From Pseudohalocynthiibacter aestuariivivens (GTDB taxonomy: Bacteria; Pseudomonadota; Alphaproteobacteria; Rhodobacterales; Rhodobacteraceae): a DNA stretch of 64,000 bases. A program made the translations under genes and the position numbers. Positions 43,387-52,418 of the stretch are shown piece by piece (within the stretch, counting starts at the first letter, position 1; every line of letters starts with the position of its first letter). The notes beneath the pieces were generated by a model. That model saw only the letters and a list, made by a program, of their open reading frames with translations. It was not told where the DNA came from and did not search any database. The stretch is taken from NCBI RefSeq assembly GCF_011040495.1, contig NZ_CP049042.1, positions 26,430-90,429 on the forward strand, in the 5' to 3' direction.

Positions 43387-44358
43387 ATGGCAATGGGGAA
43401 AAACAAAACCGGCATCATGGCCGCGATTACTGCGGCGACTGAAGCCGCGAAAGACAGTGGTTCAGAGCGGGCGCATCGGACATTGCCCAAGGGGACCATT
43501 GGGTCTGTTCGCGCAGGACTCGGCGGTATTCAGGATATCGATACAAAACTCATATTGGCTTGGGGTCCCAAGGACCGGCTCGATATCGAGTTAACAGCTG
43601 TTAACAGCACCGAGCCGCATGAATCGATCCAGGACCTGGCAGCCAGTATCGCTGAAGCGGGACAACAGGTGCCCGTTCTTCTTCGGCCGTCTAAGGAGCG
43701 CGATGGGCATTTCGAGGTGATCTACGGGCAGCGACGGATTCTTGCTTGTCGGCATCTTGGTATCCCGGTGCGGGCTCTGATCCGGACGCTCGACGATACA
43801 GACGCCTTGATGGCAAAAGGGCTCGAAAACGCCGGCCGCGCGGAACTGAGCTACTATGAACGTGTTCGTTTTGCGCAAGCGATCCTGGAGCAGGGATACT
43901 CCCGCGCAGAAGTTTGCCAGGCCTTGGCGATCAGCAAAAACACGCTGTCTCAGCTTGAACGTATCAATCGCCTGGTTCCCAGCAGTGTCGGTGAAGCAAT
44001 CGGCGCGGCTCCAGGGGCAGGGCGCCCGAAGTGGACAACCCTCGCAACGGCGTTTGAGAAGGAACAGCTGACCGAGCAAGCAGCGCTGAGAGTGCTTGGC
44101 CGATCCGGTGAGCTGGAATCCGACGGCCGTTTAGAGCTTGTGCTCAAGGAGGTCGGAAAGCGCGGAAAGCAAGAACGGGCTGTTGAAGAGCGCTCGCCGC
44201 TTCCTGGCGTTCAGATCAAGAGTGGAAAGTCCGGCCTCTCGGTGACCGTCAAAAGGGCAGGGGGCAATACGAAATTCACAAACTGGCTGGATCAGAATCT
44301 GGACCAGCTCATTCAGGATTCCTTCGAGCGGTTTCAATCAGAAAACCACGAAGGATAG
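43387..44358 (+). CDS. repB: RepB, ParB-type centromere-binding protein
   Basis: About 323 residues; ATG 43387 has GGGGGCGG upstream, an ATG at 43372 overlaps the end of repA. ParB domain with LAASIAEAGQQVPVLLRPS and VIYGQRRILACRHLGIPVRA, then an HTH (YSRAEVCQALAISKNTLSQL). Binds the parS palindromes. Contains parS copy 2 inside its own gene. Confidence 0.94.
   Translation: MAMGKNKTGIMAAITAATEAAKDSGSERAHRTLPKGTIGSVRAGLGGIQDIDTKLILAWGPKDRLDIELTAVNSTEPHESIQDLAASIAEAGQQVPVLLRPSKERDGHFEVIYGQRRILACRHLGIPVRALIRTLDDTDALMAKGLENAGRAELSYYERVRFAQAILEQGYSRAEVCQALAISKNTLSQLERINRLVPSSVGEAIGAAPGAGRPKWTTLATAFEKEQLTEQAALRVLGRSGELESDGRLELVLKEVGKRGKQERAVEERSPLPGVQIKSGKSGLSVTVKRAGGNTKFTNWLDQNLDQLIQDSFERFQSENHEG
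43590..43605. other. parS: parS site 2, inside repB
   Basis: Second identical GTTAACAGCTGTTAAC palindrome, in the 5' third of the repB coding region. Confidence 0.9.
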
Positions 44359-44363
44359 GGGCG

Positions 44364-44379
44364 GTTAACAGCTGTTAAC
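44364..44379. other. parS: parS site 3, repB-repC gap
   Basis: Third identical palindrome, 5 bp after the repB stop. Confidence 0.9.
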
Positions 44380-44419
44380 CGTCAAAACGGAGGCAACGAG
44401 CAGAAAGGAGAACGGCACC

Positions 44420-44484
44420 AAAAAGAAAACCCTCGAAACCGAAGTCCCGAGGGCTGCTGCGCACAAGGCGCGATTTGTTTTGAC
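44420..44484 (-). ncRNA. Antisense RNA (ctRNA) controlling repC
   Basis: In the repB-repC gap on the reverse strand: -35 TTGTTT (44514-44519), exactly 17 bp, -10 TAGGAT (44491-44496), then about 65 nt to an intrinsic terminator with stem CCCTCG/CGAGGG (44430-44435, 44448-44453) and TTTTCTTTTT. This is the place and size of the small RNA that sets copy number in repABC plasmids by blocking repC expression. Confidence 0.85.
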
Positions 44485-44566
44485 ACTACAATCCTAGCAG
44501 CCCGCGAATCGCTAAACAACGAAAAACGTCTTTGGGCGAACAGGTTTTCTGTGCCTACTTAGAAAA

Positions 44567-45928
44567 ATGACAAAATTTAACGATGCTCCGCATGGAGCGA
44601 CTGGGACAGGCATGCCTCAGAACGGTGGAGATATGTCCAATATCAACCAACCTTCGGGGTGGCGCAAAGCGACGGTTGGACTTGCTGTCGCTGAACAGCA
44701 CGCACAGGTCGGCGAAAAGGCGGCAGTTCCCAAATCGCAGGCCTTTGTTGCCGTGAAGCGCGTAGGCGCCCATATCGGCCTCAAAGCTGGCGACATGTTG
44801 CTTCTCGATACGCTGGGAGCCTTCACACAGGCCCAGGACTGGGAAGAGGGGCAGCGCCCGATCGTTTGGGCGTCCAACGCCTATCTGATGGAGCAGACGG
44901 GCTTCTCGCTCTCTGCGCTCAAGCGCCATGCGCGACGCTTGGCCGAAATTGGCGTGATCTCCTTCAAGGATAGCCCCAATGGCAAGCGTTGGGGCCACAG
45001 GGACGCTGACGGGCGCATCATCGAGGCCTACGGCTTCGACCTGTCGCCGCTGTCGGCGCGTGTCGAAGAATTCGAGCATTTGCAGACCGAATTGCAGGCC
45101 GAACGGGAGCTCTGTCAGCGCTTGAAGCGCCAAATCACGGTTGCGCGCCGGATGATCCGCGCCCGGATCGAAGCAGCCGCCAGTAGCGCTCTGAGAGGGC
45201 CCTGGGCGCATCTTACAGGGCTGTTCGAGGACCTCCTGGGCCGTCTGCCACGTCGGAACATGGGTTCTGAGACGCTTGAGCGGCTCCTGGCATGGTTCAG
45301 GGAGCTTCAGGAGCGCGTGGAGGCGGCTTATCTCAAAGCAGTTCGCGCGGATGAGGTTGTGGAAAACACCGCTGAAACCACCGAGCAAGTTAGTGAAAAG
45401 ACTCAAGAAATGGACCCCAGGGAGGTCATTTCTGACCCTCATATACTAATTACAACTCAACTTAATCCTGTAACCTGTAATCGCTCAGAAACTGAGCAAG
45501 CGGCGGGCGTGGTGCCCAATGCGCCACCGGAAGAGCAGGTGGATAGGGAGTTGGAAGATTGGGTTGCCGAGACACGCAAGAAACGCGGTGCTGCGCTTGA
45601 TTTGCCGACGGTGATGCAAGCTTGTCCTGAATTCGCGTCCTGGGCGCGCAATATGGGCGGATATCTGAAGGATTGGGGCGATTTGCACCGGGTTGCCGGG
45701 CAGTTGAGACCCATGATCGGCGTTTCAGAGCACGCCTGGAACCTCGCTCAGGACCGACTTGGGCCTCAAATCGCAACAGCGGCGCTGGTTCTCACGTTCG
45801 ACAAGCATTGCGCCGGCGAAGTGGCGTCTCCAGGGGGATATCTGCGTGGCATTGTCCAAAAAGCCGGGGCAGGGGAGCTCCATCTCGAGCGCAGCTTCTA
45901 TGGTAGGCTCAGTGGGCAGGCGGCATGA
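44567..45928 (+). CDS. repC: RepC replication initiator
   Basis: 453 residues in the longest form; an ATG at 44633 with GGTGGAGAT before it may be the true start (431 residues). N-terminal DNA-binding region typical of RepC (GWRKATVGLAVAEQHAQVGE, LKRHARRLAEIGVISFKDSP) and the conserved C-terminal domain (WARNMGGYLKDWGDLHRVAG). It initiates replication at an origin within its own gene. Confidence 0.94.
   Translation: MTKFNDAPHGATGTGMPQNGGDMSNINQPSGWRKATVGLAVAEQHAQVGEKAAVPKSQAFVAVKRVGAHIGLKAGDMLLLDTLGAFTQAQDWEEGQRPIVWASNAYLMEQTGFSLSALKRHARRLAEIGVISFKDSPNGKRWGHRDADGRIIEAYGFDLSPLSARVEEFEHLQTELQAERELCQRLKRQITVARRMIRARIEAAASSALRGPWAHLTGLFEDLLGRLPRRNMGSETLERLLAWFRELQERVEAAYLKAVRADEVVENTAETTEQVSEKTQEMDPREVISDPHILITTQLNPVTCNRSETEQAAGVVPNAPPEEQVDRELEDWVAETRKKRGAALDLPTVMQACPEFASWARNMGGYLKDWGDLHRVAGQLRPMIGVSEHAWNLAQDRLGPQIATAALVLTFDKHCAGEVASPGGYLRGIVQKAGAGELHLERSFYGRLSGQAA
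45436..45482. other. oriV: A/T-rich patch inside repC, probable oriV
   Basis: A conspicuously A/T-rich stretch (CTCATATACTAATTACAACT...) in an otherwise GC-rich gene. In repABC plasmids the origin lies in an A/T-rich part of repC. Confidence 0.6.
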
Positions 45929-46080
45929 AGAAGGCGGTCCACTGGTCGATGCCCGCAGGTTTACTGCACAGTGAATCTGCGAGATTTCGCAAATATGGGT
46001 CTGAACTTTTCGAAAGCCTGTCTGAGTTTTCTACTGTGGATCATAGGGCAGGGGAGGGGATGCGAGCTTTTCTCGAATAA

Positions 46081-46218
46081 ACCGGAGAAAAATTCTCTCT
46101 ATATTGTTTAGAGCGGAGTTTTAGGCAGATTATGCTGCGCCACCTTGATTTGTGTGGTGTGAGGCTTTATACCGGAGAAAAATCCGAACTAAGCCTTTAA
46201 AGCCGGAAAAATATCCGG
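46081..46218. promoter_or_regulatory. Three CCGGA-type operator repeats before hipB
   Basis: In the 310-bp A/T-rich gap (45929-46238): ACCGGAGAAAAAT at 46081-46093 and again at 46171-46183, and CCGGAAAAATATCCGG (46203-46218) with inverted CCGGA/TCCGG arms. HipB-type antitoxins repress their operon through several such sites. The rest of the gap shows nothing else. Confidence 0.6.
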
Positions 46219-46238
46219 TGTAACTCTAGGAGAGCGTT

Positions 46239-46622
46239 GTGGGCTCGTTACAAGTTAAATCCGCTTTGTCGCAGCTCGGTCGCGATATCCAGACGGCGCG
46301 CAAAAGGCGCCGCATGTCGGTTGCGGATTTCTGTAGCCGGATTGGCGTTAGCGATAAGACTCTCGCAAAGCTTGAGCGGGGTGATGGCGGCGTCCGGCTT
46401 GAGACCTTTGCCATGGCGCTTCTCGCTCTGGGCATGCTGGACCGGTTGGCCGGGATCGCGGATCCAGCCTCGGATGCCACCGGCATTGGATTGGACCGGG
46501 AGAAACTCCCAGAACGCATTCGGCAGCGTGGGCAAAAGGACAAGAAGACCATCCCAGTCAACCAAAGTGACGCGTCACAGGGGCCGACGGTGCTAGATGA
46601 TGATGAAGGGACGGCATTTTAA
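46239..46622 (+). CDS. hipB: HipB-type antitoxin
   Basis: 127 residues from GTG 46239 (AGGAGAG upstream). An Xre helix-turn-helix occupies residues 10-65 (RMSVADFCSRIGVSDKTLAK). DNA-binding antitoxin of the HipA kinase; the last base of its stop is the first base of the hipA start (TAATG). Confidence 0.9.
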   Translation: MGSLQVKSALSQLGRDIQTARKRRRMSVADFCSRIGVSDKTLAKLERGDGGVRLETFAMALLALGMLDRLAGIADPASDATGIGLDREKLPERIRQRGQKDKKTIPVNQSDASQGPTVLDDDEGTAF

Positions 46623-47854
46623 TGCCTGAGGCAACCGTTGTTCTTGGGGACGCCTGCATCCCCGTCGGTCGTTTGATTTTTGAAACCGATGGGCGTCGGT
46701 CTCATTCCACGTTCATCTATGATGAAAGATGGCTTGAAAACCCGTTAGGATTTGATCTCGCTCCGGATATGTCGCGCAGTCGTGCGCCTTTCCATTCTTC
46801 GGCAGAAGGACGGGAAAGCCGTCGTCGAGATGTTCTGGCGGGGCCCTTTACGGACACATCACCTGATAGTTGGGGGCGCAAGCTCATTCGCAGGGTGCAT
46901 GGCGAGGGCGCGACGGAGTTCGACTATCTGGTTGCAGCTGATGACAGGGCCCGACAGGGAGCCTTGCGGTTTTTGAATGAAGAGGGTGAGGTGTTCCACC
47001 CAGATCAGCCCCCTGTGCCACGCCTGGCAAATATTGAAGAGCTTCGTGCGATCGCAGCACGGTATGAACGCGATCCGGATGGGGCTGAAGCCGAAGCGCG
47101 TGATCTTGTGGGTGCGGCAGGTTCACTTGGCGGTGCACGCCCCAAAGCCAATGTCGTGGATGGCCAGGAGCTTTGGATCGCCAAATTCACCTCAATCGAT
47201 GATACATGGCCCGTTGAGCGGTTGGAAATCGCCACGCTAAATATGGCGCGCGCGGTAGGTATTCGAACACCGGAGGCCCGACTTGAACTGGCCGCCAGCA
47301 GGCATCCTGTGGGGCTCATCAAACGCTTTGATCGCCGCAAAGGTGGTCGTCTGCCATATATGTCGGCCCGTACGGCTCTGGGGAAAAAAGGATCTGCTCA
47401 CGGTTATTACACCGACATTGCAGATGCTCTTCGTCAAATGTCTGTTCTTCCTGACAGGGACATTCTGGAGCTTTGGCGGCGTCTGTTGTTCACCGTGCTG
47501 ATCACAAACACCGATGATCACCTGAAAAATCATGGATTGCTCTATGTGCGCGACAATCGATGGCGCCTGTCACCGATGTTTGACGTAAACCCGCAGCCAC
47601 GCAGGCAACCCACATTGGAAACGGGGATCAGCGACATTCATGGCTTTGAGCCTTCCGTGGAAGCGGTGATAGATGCCGCGCCCTTCTTTGATATTGAGTC
47701 GGAAGATGCCAAGGCTATGGTCAGGGAAATGGCAAAAACGGTAACCGAGACCTGGAGCGAAACGCTCCGCCAGCATGGCATTACCGGGGCTGCGCATAGA
47801 AGATGCGCACCAGCCTTTGAACATGAGAGGATGGAGACGGCTCTCGGATTGTAA
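46622..47854 (+). CDS. hipA: HipA-type serine/threonine kinase toxin
   Basis: 410 residues. HipA N1 domain followed by the kinase core: GGARPKANV (P-loop-like), the catalytic loop NTDDHLKNHG near 296-305 and FDVNPQP with the metal-binding Asp. Phosphorylates a translation factor or tRNA synthetase to induce dormancy and stabilises the plasmid. The spacer to the next gene (47855-48149) shows nothing notable. Confidence 0.93.
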   Translation: MPEATVVLGDACIPVGRLIFETDGRRSHSTFIYDERWLENPLGFDLAPDMSRSRAPFHSSAEGRESRRRDVLAGPFTDTSPDSWGRKLIRRVHGEGATEFDYLVAADDRARQGALRFLNEEGEVFHPDQPPVPRLANIEELRAIAARYERDPDGAEAEARDLVGAAGSLGGARPKANVVDGQELWIAKFTSIDDTWPVERLEIATLNMARAVGIRTPEARLELAASRHPVGLIKRFDRRKGGRLPYMSARTALGKKGSAHGYYTDIADALRQMSVLPDRDILELWRRLLFTVLITNTDDHLKNHGLLYVRDNRWRLSPMFDVNPQPRRQPTLETGISDIHGFEPSVEAVIDAAPFFDIESEDAKAMVREMAKTVTETWSETLRQHGITGAAHRRCAPAFEHERMETALGL

Positions 47855-48149
47855 GCGGATCCGTTAAGGCGGACCATCTCAACATGGATGCCAGACGTTG
47901 CCACAGTGGACGTGACAAAGCGTGCAACATGTTTGTGCGAATGATGGGTGCCGAATTTTAGCCCCTTGAACCTCCTCCTTTTCATCCCCGTGCGAGCAGG
48001 GGGATCGCGGGTTTGGCGGACGCCGCCACCCGCGCAATGGTCTGCCCGCTCCATTCGCTGACGCTCCCGGGTTGACCATGCCCGGTCGGCTCATTCCGTC
48101 CGCCATTTCCTCCCGCGTCCCGCACGGGGACGAGACAATGGAGGATCAC

Positions 48150-49046
48150 ATGGCAAAGCCCGACATCTACACCCGCATCACCGAGAAGATCATTGCCGAT
48201 CTCGAAGCTGGCACCCGACCTTGGCACAAGCACTGGAGCGCCGAACACCTCGCCGGTCGCATCACCCGGCCCCTGCGCCACAACGGCATCGCCTATCGCG
48301 GCCTCAACATCATCCTGCTCTGGGCCGCGTCCGTCGCCCATGGCTACGACGCACCCACGTGGATGACTTATCGTCAGGCACTCGAGCTCGGCGGGCAGGT
48401 CCGCAAAGGGTTCAAGGGTCAACTCGTCATCTACGCCGATAAGCTCCGCAAGACGGAGACCGATGATGCGGGCCAGGACCGCGAGGTCGAGATCCCCTTC
48501 ATGAAGGGCTACACCGTCTTCAACGTCGATCAGATCGAGGGACTGCCCGAGCCGTACTACGCCGTGGCCGAACTGATGCCCGAGACCGCCGAGCGTGATG
48601 CCAATGCTGACGCGTTCTTTGCAGCTACCGAGGCCGATATTCGCCATGGCGGCAATCAAGCCTTCTATGCGGTTGATTCCGATTATGTGCAGATGCCGCC
48701 GTTCGAGACCTTTGAATCCCCCGAGGCGTATTATTCAACCCTCGGCCACGAGGTTTGCCATTGGACTCGCCACCCCAAGCGCCTTGGTCGCAGCTTCGGT
48801 CGTAAACGCTGGGGCGACGAAGGTTACACCCAGGAAGAGCTGGTTGCTGAGCTAGGGGCTGCTTTCCTGGCAGCCGATCTGGATCTGTCGCCGGAACCGC
48901 GTGACGAGCATTCATCCTATATAGCGCATTGGCTTGAAGGTCTTCGCAACGACAAACGGTTCATCTTCCAAGCTGCCGCGCATGCGCAGAAGGCCGTTGA
49001 TTACCTGCATGGGCTGCAGCCCAAACCGAACGAGGTGGCCGCTTAG
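48150..49046 (+). CDS. ArdC-family antirestriction protein
   Basis: 298 residues from ATG 48150, which has GGAGG 5 bp before it. N-terminal ssDNA-binding ArdC domain (IYTRITEKIIADLEAGTRPW) and C-terminal zincin-like metallopeptidase with HEVCH at 200-204 and a downstream Glu (EELVAELGAAF). Protects incoming plasmid DNA against host restriction during transfer. Confidence 0.9.
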   Translation: MAKPDIYTRITEKIIADLEAGTRPWHKHWSAEHLAGRITRPLRHNGIAYRGLNIILLWAASVAHGYDAPTWMTYRQALELGGQVRKGFKGQLVIYADKLRKTETDDAGQDREVEIPFMKGYTVFNVDQIEGLPEPYYAVAELMPETAERDANADAFFAATEADIRHGGNQAFYAVDSDYVQMPPFETFESPEAYYSTLGHEVCHWTRHPKRLGRSFGRKRWGDEGYTQEELVAELGAAFLAADLDLSPEPRDEHSSYIAHWLEGLRNDKRFIFQAAAHAQKAVDYLHGLQPKPNEVAA

Positions 49047-49056
49047 GCGGCCTTCT
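49037..49056 (+). terminator. Hairpin at the end of the ArdC gene
   Basis: GGCCGC, loop TTAG, GCGGCC followed by TTCTC; the stem includes the stop codon. A modest terminator. Confidence 0.5.
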
Positions 49057-49120
49057 CAGGGCTTGCGCTTCCATAGTTATGCGATGACGATAGTTCAGAA
49101 GGTCATTTCAAGGGCGTATT

Positions 49121-51172
49121 ATGGTTGGGATTATTAAATGGCTGTTTGGGCGATCCACTGCCGGTGATGTTCAGCAAGCGGAGCCTGCGCGAGAGCAGCC
49201 TCGCAAACGGACTCGTCCCGAACCGAAACCGGAAATTGTCCGGTCGGCGGACCCTTCTCTACCAGGTGGTTCCTATTTCACCCAACTCGAAAGGCTGACA
49301 TCGTCTGTTTCAGCCAAGGATTATCCCGCGGCGGCTGCCGCTGCGCGTGCGAGCCTTCCCTTGCTGCGAACTTGGTTGGAAGATCCGCGTAGCGACGGGC
49401 AACGCCTCGACATACGGATACCAGCGCTCTCTCAGGGCGGCACGATGATGGCCATCACTGGCGACCAGGACGGTTTGTCCGAGCTACGTGCACTGGTTCA
49501 GGAATTCGACTTCCTCGAAGCCTATCGGGTTGAGGCCGAAGAACATTTCGTCGACCTCAACCTCTTCAACCGGATTCGGGATGTCATCCGTGCAAAGCCG
49601 GGCGTTCTGCAAAATCGTTTAAAAACCGAGCTCGGCATTGATGATGGCCGCAGAGCCAGCCGACTGGTTTCCTATCTTGAAAAGTCGGGAGAGATACGGC
49701 GCGCGAAGAGCGGCAAGACCTATGAGCTGTACTTGGCCGGTTTCGAAATACCTGAGGCCGCAGCAGAGACGATTTACACCGAGCCTGACAAACCCGGATC
49801 GCATCGGAAAGAGGCTCGTGCGACGCGTCCCCGTGAGTTGGACCCAAAGCGAGTGAATATCGTGCCCCTCCCGCCGTCGCCAAGTGCTTGGGCGCGCCCT
49901 GTCGAACTCGCCAAAACCGAAGAAGCTTTCGCGGACCCGCAGGGTGCTTGGAACGAGATCGTGGTCGAGCCTATCGCCAAGGATGACCGGCCTGATCCTG
50001 CGTTCCGTAAACACTACAGTACGCGCGGTGGCGCGCTCTCATTCGACGATCTTGCGAAATCGAACGCGAGCCTAGGCGCTCCTGGTGCGGTGATGTTCAG
50101 CGATTCACAAGGTCGATCCGGAACGCCGATTTCCCTGCACCGCGACCCTTATGACATTGCGGTCCACCCGGAAGGTGTGGGGTTTGCCCTGCGCTCGAAG
50201 AGCAATGTGTTGACGATCTATGACGGAGATCTACAGGTCGAATTCGAAACCAACCTTGCGCGTGCACCAGAAGTTTCGGCAAACCGAGACCGCCTGGGTT
50301 TGGCAGAGAGCGAGGCGCATCGCGCGTTACGCTGCATTGCGCTGACACCTGAGCGGGACCGGTATCTATTCACGCATGTTGATGAGGCCTGGTGTATCGA
50401 TAGGGACGGCAAACGTCTTTGGGGCCTGCGAATGCCAGCAAAGGAGCCCACTCGCATCCGGATAGGTGGTGCCAGCTTTGGCTCGGCGGCCGAAATCGAC
50501 GACGCGCTCGAAGTGATGGGACTTCAGATGCCGGTTACGCCTGACGAAATCCGCCAGCGATACCGGAAATTGGTTCGAGAGTTGCATCCGGATCTCAATC
50601 CCGGAAACGAGGAGCGGATGAAGGCCGTGAACGTCGCTTCCGAACGGTTGACCGGTCTGGACCCGGAACAACTCGACGGCAGCGGGGCAGGGGACGACGG
50701 TTTTGAGATCGTGATCAGTTTCGGCGCTGCGGCTCAGGCGGATTGGATTTATGCCGCCGCCTTTTCGGGAACCGGAGAAACTGCGCTTCTGGGTACTTAC
50801 GCTGGCCGCGTTGTTCGCGTGGATCAAAACGGCACGCCAACCACCATCTATGACGTCGGCTCTGTGCCGGTTCGTATCATCGAAACCGAGGCCTTCCTCT
50901 ATGTCATGACTTCGACGCGTCTTTATGTGCTGGATGGCGACCAGCTGGTGGCGCTGGAGGACTGTTCGGCCAAGTGCGACCTACTCGTCGGCGGCGGAAT
51001 GGTCCTGCTGGTCGAGAACAAGGGGGTTCGTGTATTCACCGAAAATGGCCGAGCTCTCGGCATTGCCCTGACAAAGGCACCCATCCGGCGCGCCTATGTT
51101 GACGATGGCGATTTGGTCATCGAGACCCGCACGCAACGTGGGCGTTTCCGTGGTGTCCGCACCGCAGACTGA
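49121..51172 (+). CDS. J-domain protein with winged helix and propeller-like repeats
   Basis: 683 residues. A winged-helix segment lies near 150-205 (IRDVIRAKPGVLQNRLKTEL). A J domain with intact His-Pro-Asp at about 488-490 (YRKLVRELHPDLNPGNEERM) sits inside a region of beta-rich repeats (for example ALLGTYAGRVVRVDQNGTPT, LVEDKG-type turns). This unusual mix suggests recruitment of DnaK to a DNA-bound target. Not a known plasmid transfer protein. AAGGG precedes the ATG. Confidence 0.7.
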   Translation: MVGIIKWLFGRSTAGDVQQAEPAREQPRKRTRPEPKPEIVRSADPSLPGGSYFTQLERLTSSVSAKDYPAAAAAARASLPLLRTWLEDPRSDGQRLDIRIPALSQGGTMMAITGDQDGLSELRALVQEFDFLEAYRVEAEEHFVDLNLFNRIRDVIRAKPGVLQNRLKTELGIDDGRRASRLVSYLEKSGEIRRAKSGKTYELYLAGFEIPEAAAETIYTEPDKPGSHRKEARATRPRELDPKRVNIVPLPPSPSAWARPVELAKTEEAFADPQGAWNEIVVEPIAKDDRPDPAFRKHYSTRGGALSFDDLAKSNASLGAPGAVMFSDSQGRSGTPISLHRDPYDIAVHPEGVGFALRSKSNVLTIYDGDLQVEFETNLARAPEVSANRDRLGLAESEAHRALRCIALTPERDRYLFTHVDEAWCIDRDGKRLWGLRMPAKEPTRIRIGGASFGSAAEIDDALEVMGLQMPVTPDEIRQRYRKLVRELHPDLNPGNEERMKAVNVASERLTGLDPEQLDGSGAGDDGFEIVISFGAAAQADWIYAAAFSGTGETALLGTYAGRVVRVDQNGTPTTIYDVGSVPVRIIETEAFLYVMTSTRLYVLDGDQLVALEDCSAKCDLLVGGGMVLLVENKGVRVFTENGRALGIALTKAPIRRAYVDDGDLVIETRTQRGRFRGVRTAD

Positions 51173-51507
51173 GGCAGTCGACACTTCAGGCCACAATCGA
51201 TCATCCGTCTATCAATTCAGGTAGGGCGCATATCGACGACCAATCCGACGGCGCTTGAATTCAGGGTCTAGGCATCTCTGGTCGTCGGGAATGACGTGAT
51301 GCTCACAACCGGCTCCCCTTCGTTTTCTTCCTGATGCAATCTCCGTGACCTGGCCCGTCTGCCGGGCGCGGCTTTCAGCCACCCCCTTCAAGCAGAACTT
51401 TCCCCCGTCCGCTGACGCGGCCATTCCTCGCGCGCCAAAGTTCAGCCTGACAACCGGTCCGGGCGGTCACGGTCTCCCGTTTGCATCGAAAACGAAGGAG
51501 AACCGAT
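51173..51507. other. Intergenic stretch without a recognised feature
   Basis: 335 bp; no convincing gene, repeat or terminator seen. Probably carries the promoter of the small plasmid genes that follow. Confidence 0.5.
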
Positions 51508-51708
51508 ATGACCAAGTACTACACCGTCACCACCCCCGACACCGGCAAGGATGGCAAGACCCGCTTCCACAAGGTGGGTGTCGCCTTCCCGCAGAACGAA
51601 GGTGCCAAGTCCTTCATGACCATCCAGCTCTTCGCAACCCCAGTGAATGGTGAGCTCGTCCTTTTCGAGCCTAAGCCCGACAGCGACGAAGGCCAGGTCA
51701 TCGAGTGA
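51508..51708 (+). CDS. Small conserved plasmid protein
   Basis: 66 residues from ATG 51508 with GAAGGAGAA upstream (MTKYYTVTTPDTGKDGKTRF...). Beta-rich, probably a single small domain. Common beside DUF2958 genes on alphaproteobacterial mobile elements; function unknown. Confidence 0.75.
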   Translation: MTKYYTVTTPDTGKDGKTRFHKVGVAFPQNEGAKSFMTIQLFATPVNGELVLFEPKPDSDEGQVIE

Positions 51709-51777
51709 CCCGGCCTGGGAGGGGCCTCGCACCCCTCCTGCCAACATCACCGACATTTCATACGAAGGACAGACACA

Positions 51778-52137
51778 ATGGAACTTCTGCCCCAATCCAT
51801 CCTCGACCAACTGGCCGCCAATGGCCGAGAAAACCAGACCCGCATCGAAGCTGGTGAAGATACCATCGACCATCACCCGGTGGTTAAACTCTTCGCACCT
51901 GACGGCGGCGCAACCTGGCTTCTCAGCGAAACCGACCCCGAGGATCCCGACATCACCTTCGGGCTTTGTGACCTCGGCCTTGGTTATCCCGAGCTGGGTT
52001 CAGTTCGGCTCAGCGTCTTGAAGGCACATCGTGGCCGCCTCGGTTTGCCAATCGAGCGGGACCTCCACTTTGAGGCCAACGCGCCGCTCAGCATCTATGC
52101 CGAGCGTGCCCGCGAAGCCGGAGGGATCATTGCATGA
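51778..52137 (+). CDS. DUF2958 family protein
   Basis: 119 residues. DUF2958 hallmarks: MELLPQSILDQLAANGRENQ, HHPVVKLFAPDGGATWLLSE and FGLCDLGLGYPELGSVRLSV. A marker of conjugative and mobilisable elements, role unknown. GAAGGACAG precedes the ATG. Overlaps the next gene by 4 bp. Confidence 0.88.
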   Translation: MELLPQSILDQLAANGRENQTRIEAGEDTIDHHPVVKLFAPDGGATWLLSETDPEDPDITFGLCDLGLGYPELGSVRLSVLKAHRGRLGLPIERDLHFEANAPLSIYAERAREAGGIIA

Positions 52138-52358
52138 GCACGAACATTCGTCCCGAAGTCAGCGCCTTTGAGGCGCTGACTTCGGGAGAGCACGACAATT
52201 TCGCGCTGTTCTCTTGCTTCCTCGATGGCGAACCAGCCGTGGCAATCGTCGTCGTGACGCCTCCTGAAAGCGACGAGGGCAAGTATCAAATCACGCCGCT
52301 TTTTGTTGGTGTCACCGCGAACATGGTTCTGACGGATCATGAAGGTACTACCGCCTGA
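52134..52358 (+). CDS. Small protein coupled to DUF2958
   Basis: 74 residues (MSTNIRPEVSAFEALTSGEH...), hydrophobic core strand AVAIVVVTPP. ATGA overlap with the DUF2958 gene. Not recognised. Confidence 0.7.
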   Translation: MSTNIRPEVSAFEALTSGEHDNFALFSCFLDGEPAVAIVVVTPPESDEGKYQITPLFVGVTANMVLTDHEGTTA

Positions 52359-52390
52359 CGGTCGCGCGTCGCGTAGCATCCACAAGAAAA

Positions 52391-52418
52391 GGTCGCCCAT
52401 TTCAGGGCGGCCATTTTT
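52391..52418 (+). terminator. Intrinsic terminator of the small plasmid genes
   Basis: GGTCGCCC (52391-52398), loop ATTTCA, GGGCGGCC (52405-52412; one G-U pair), then ATTTTT. Confidence 0.8.
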
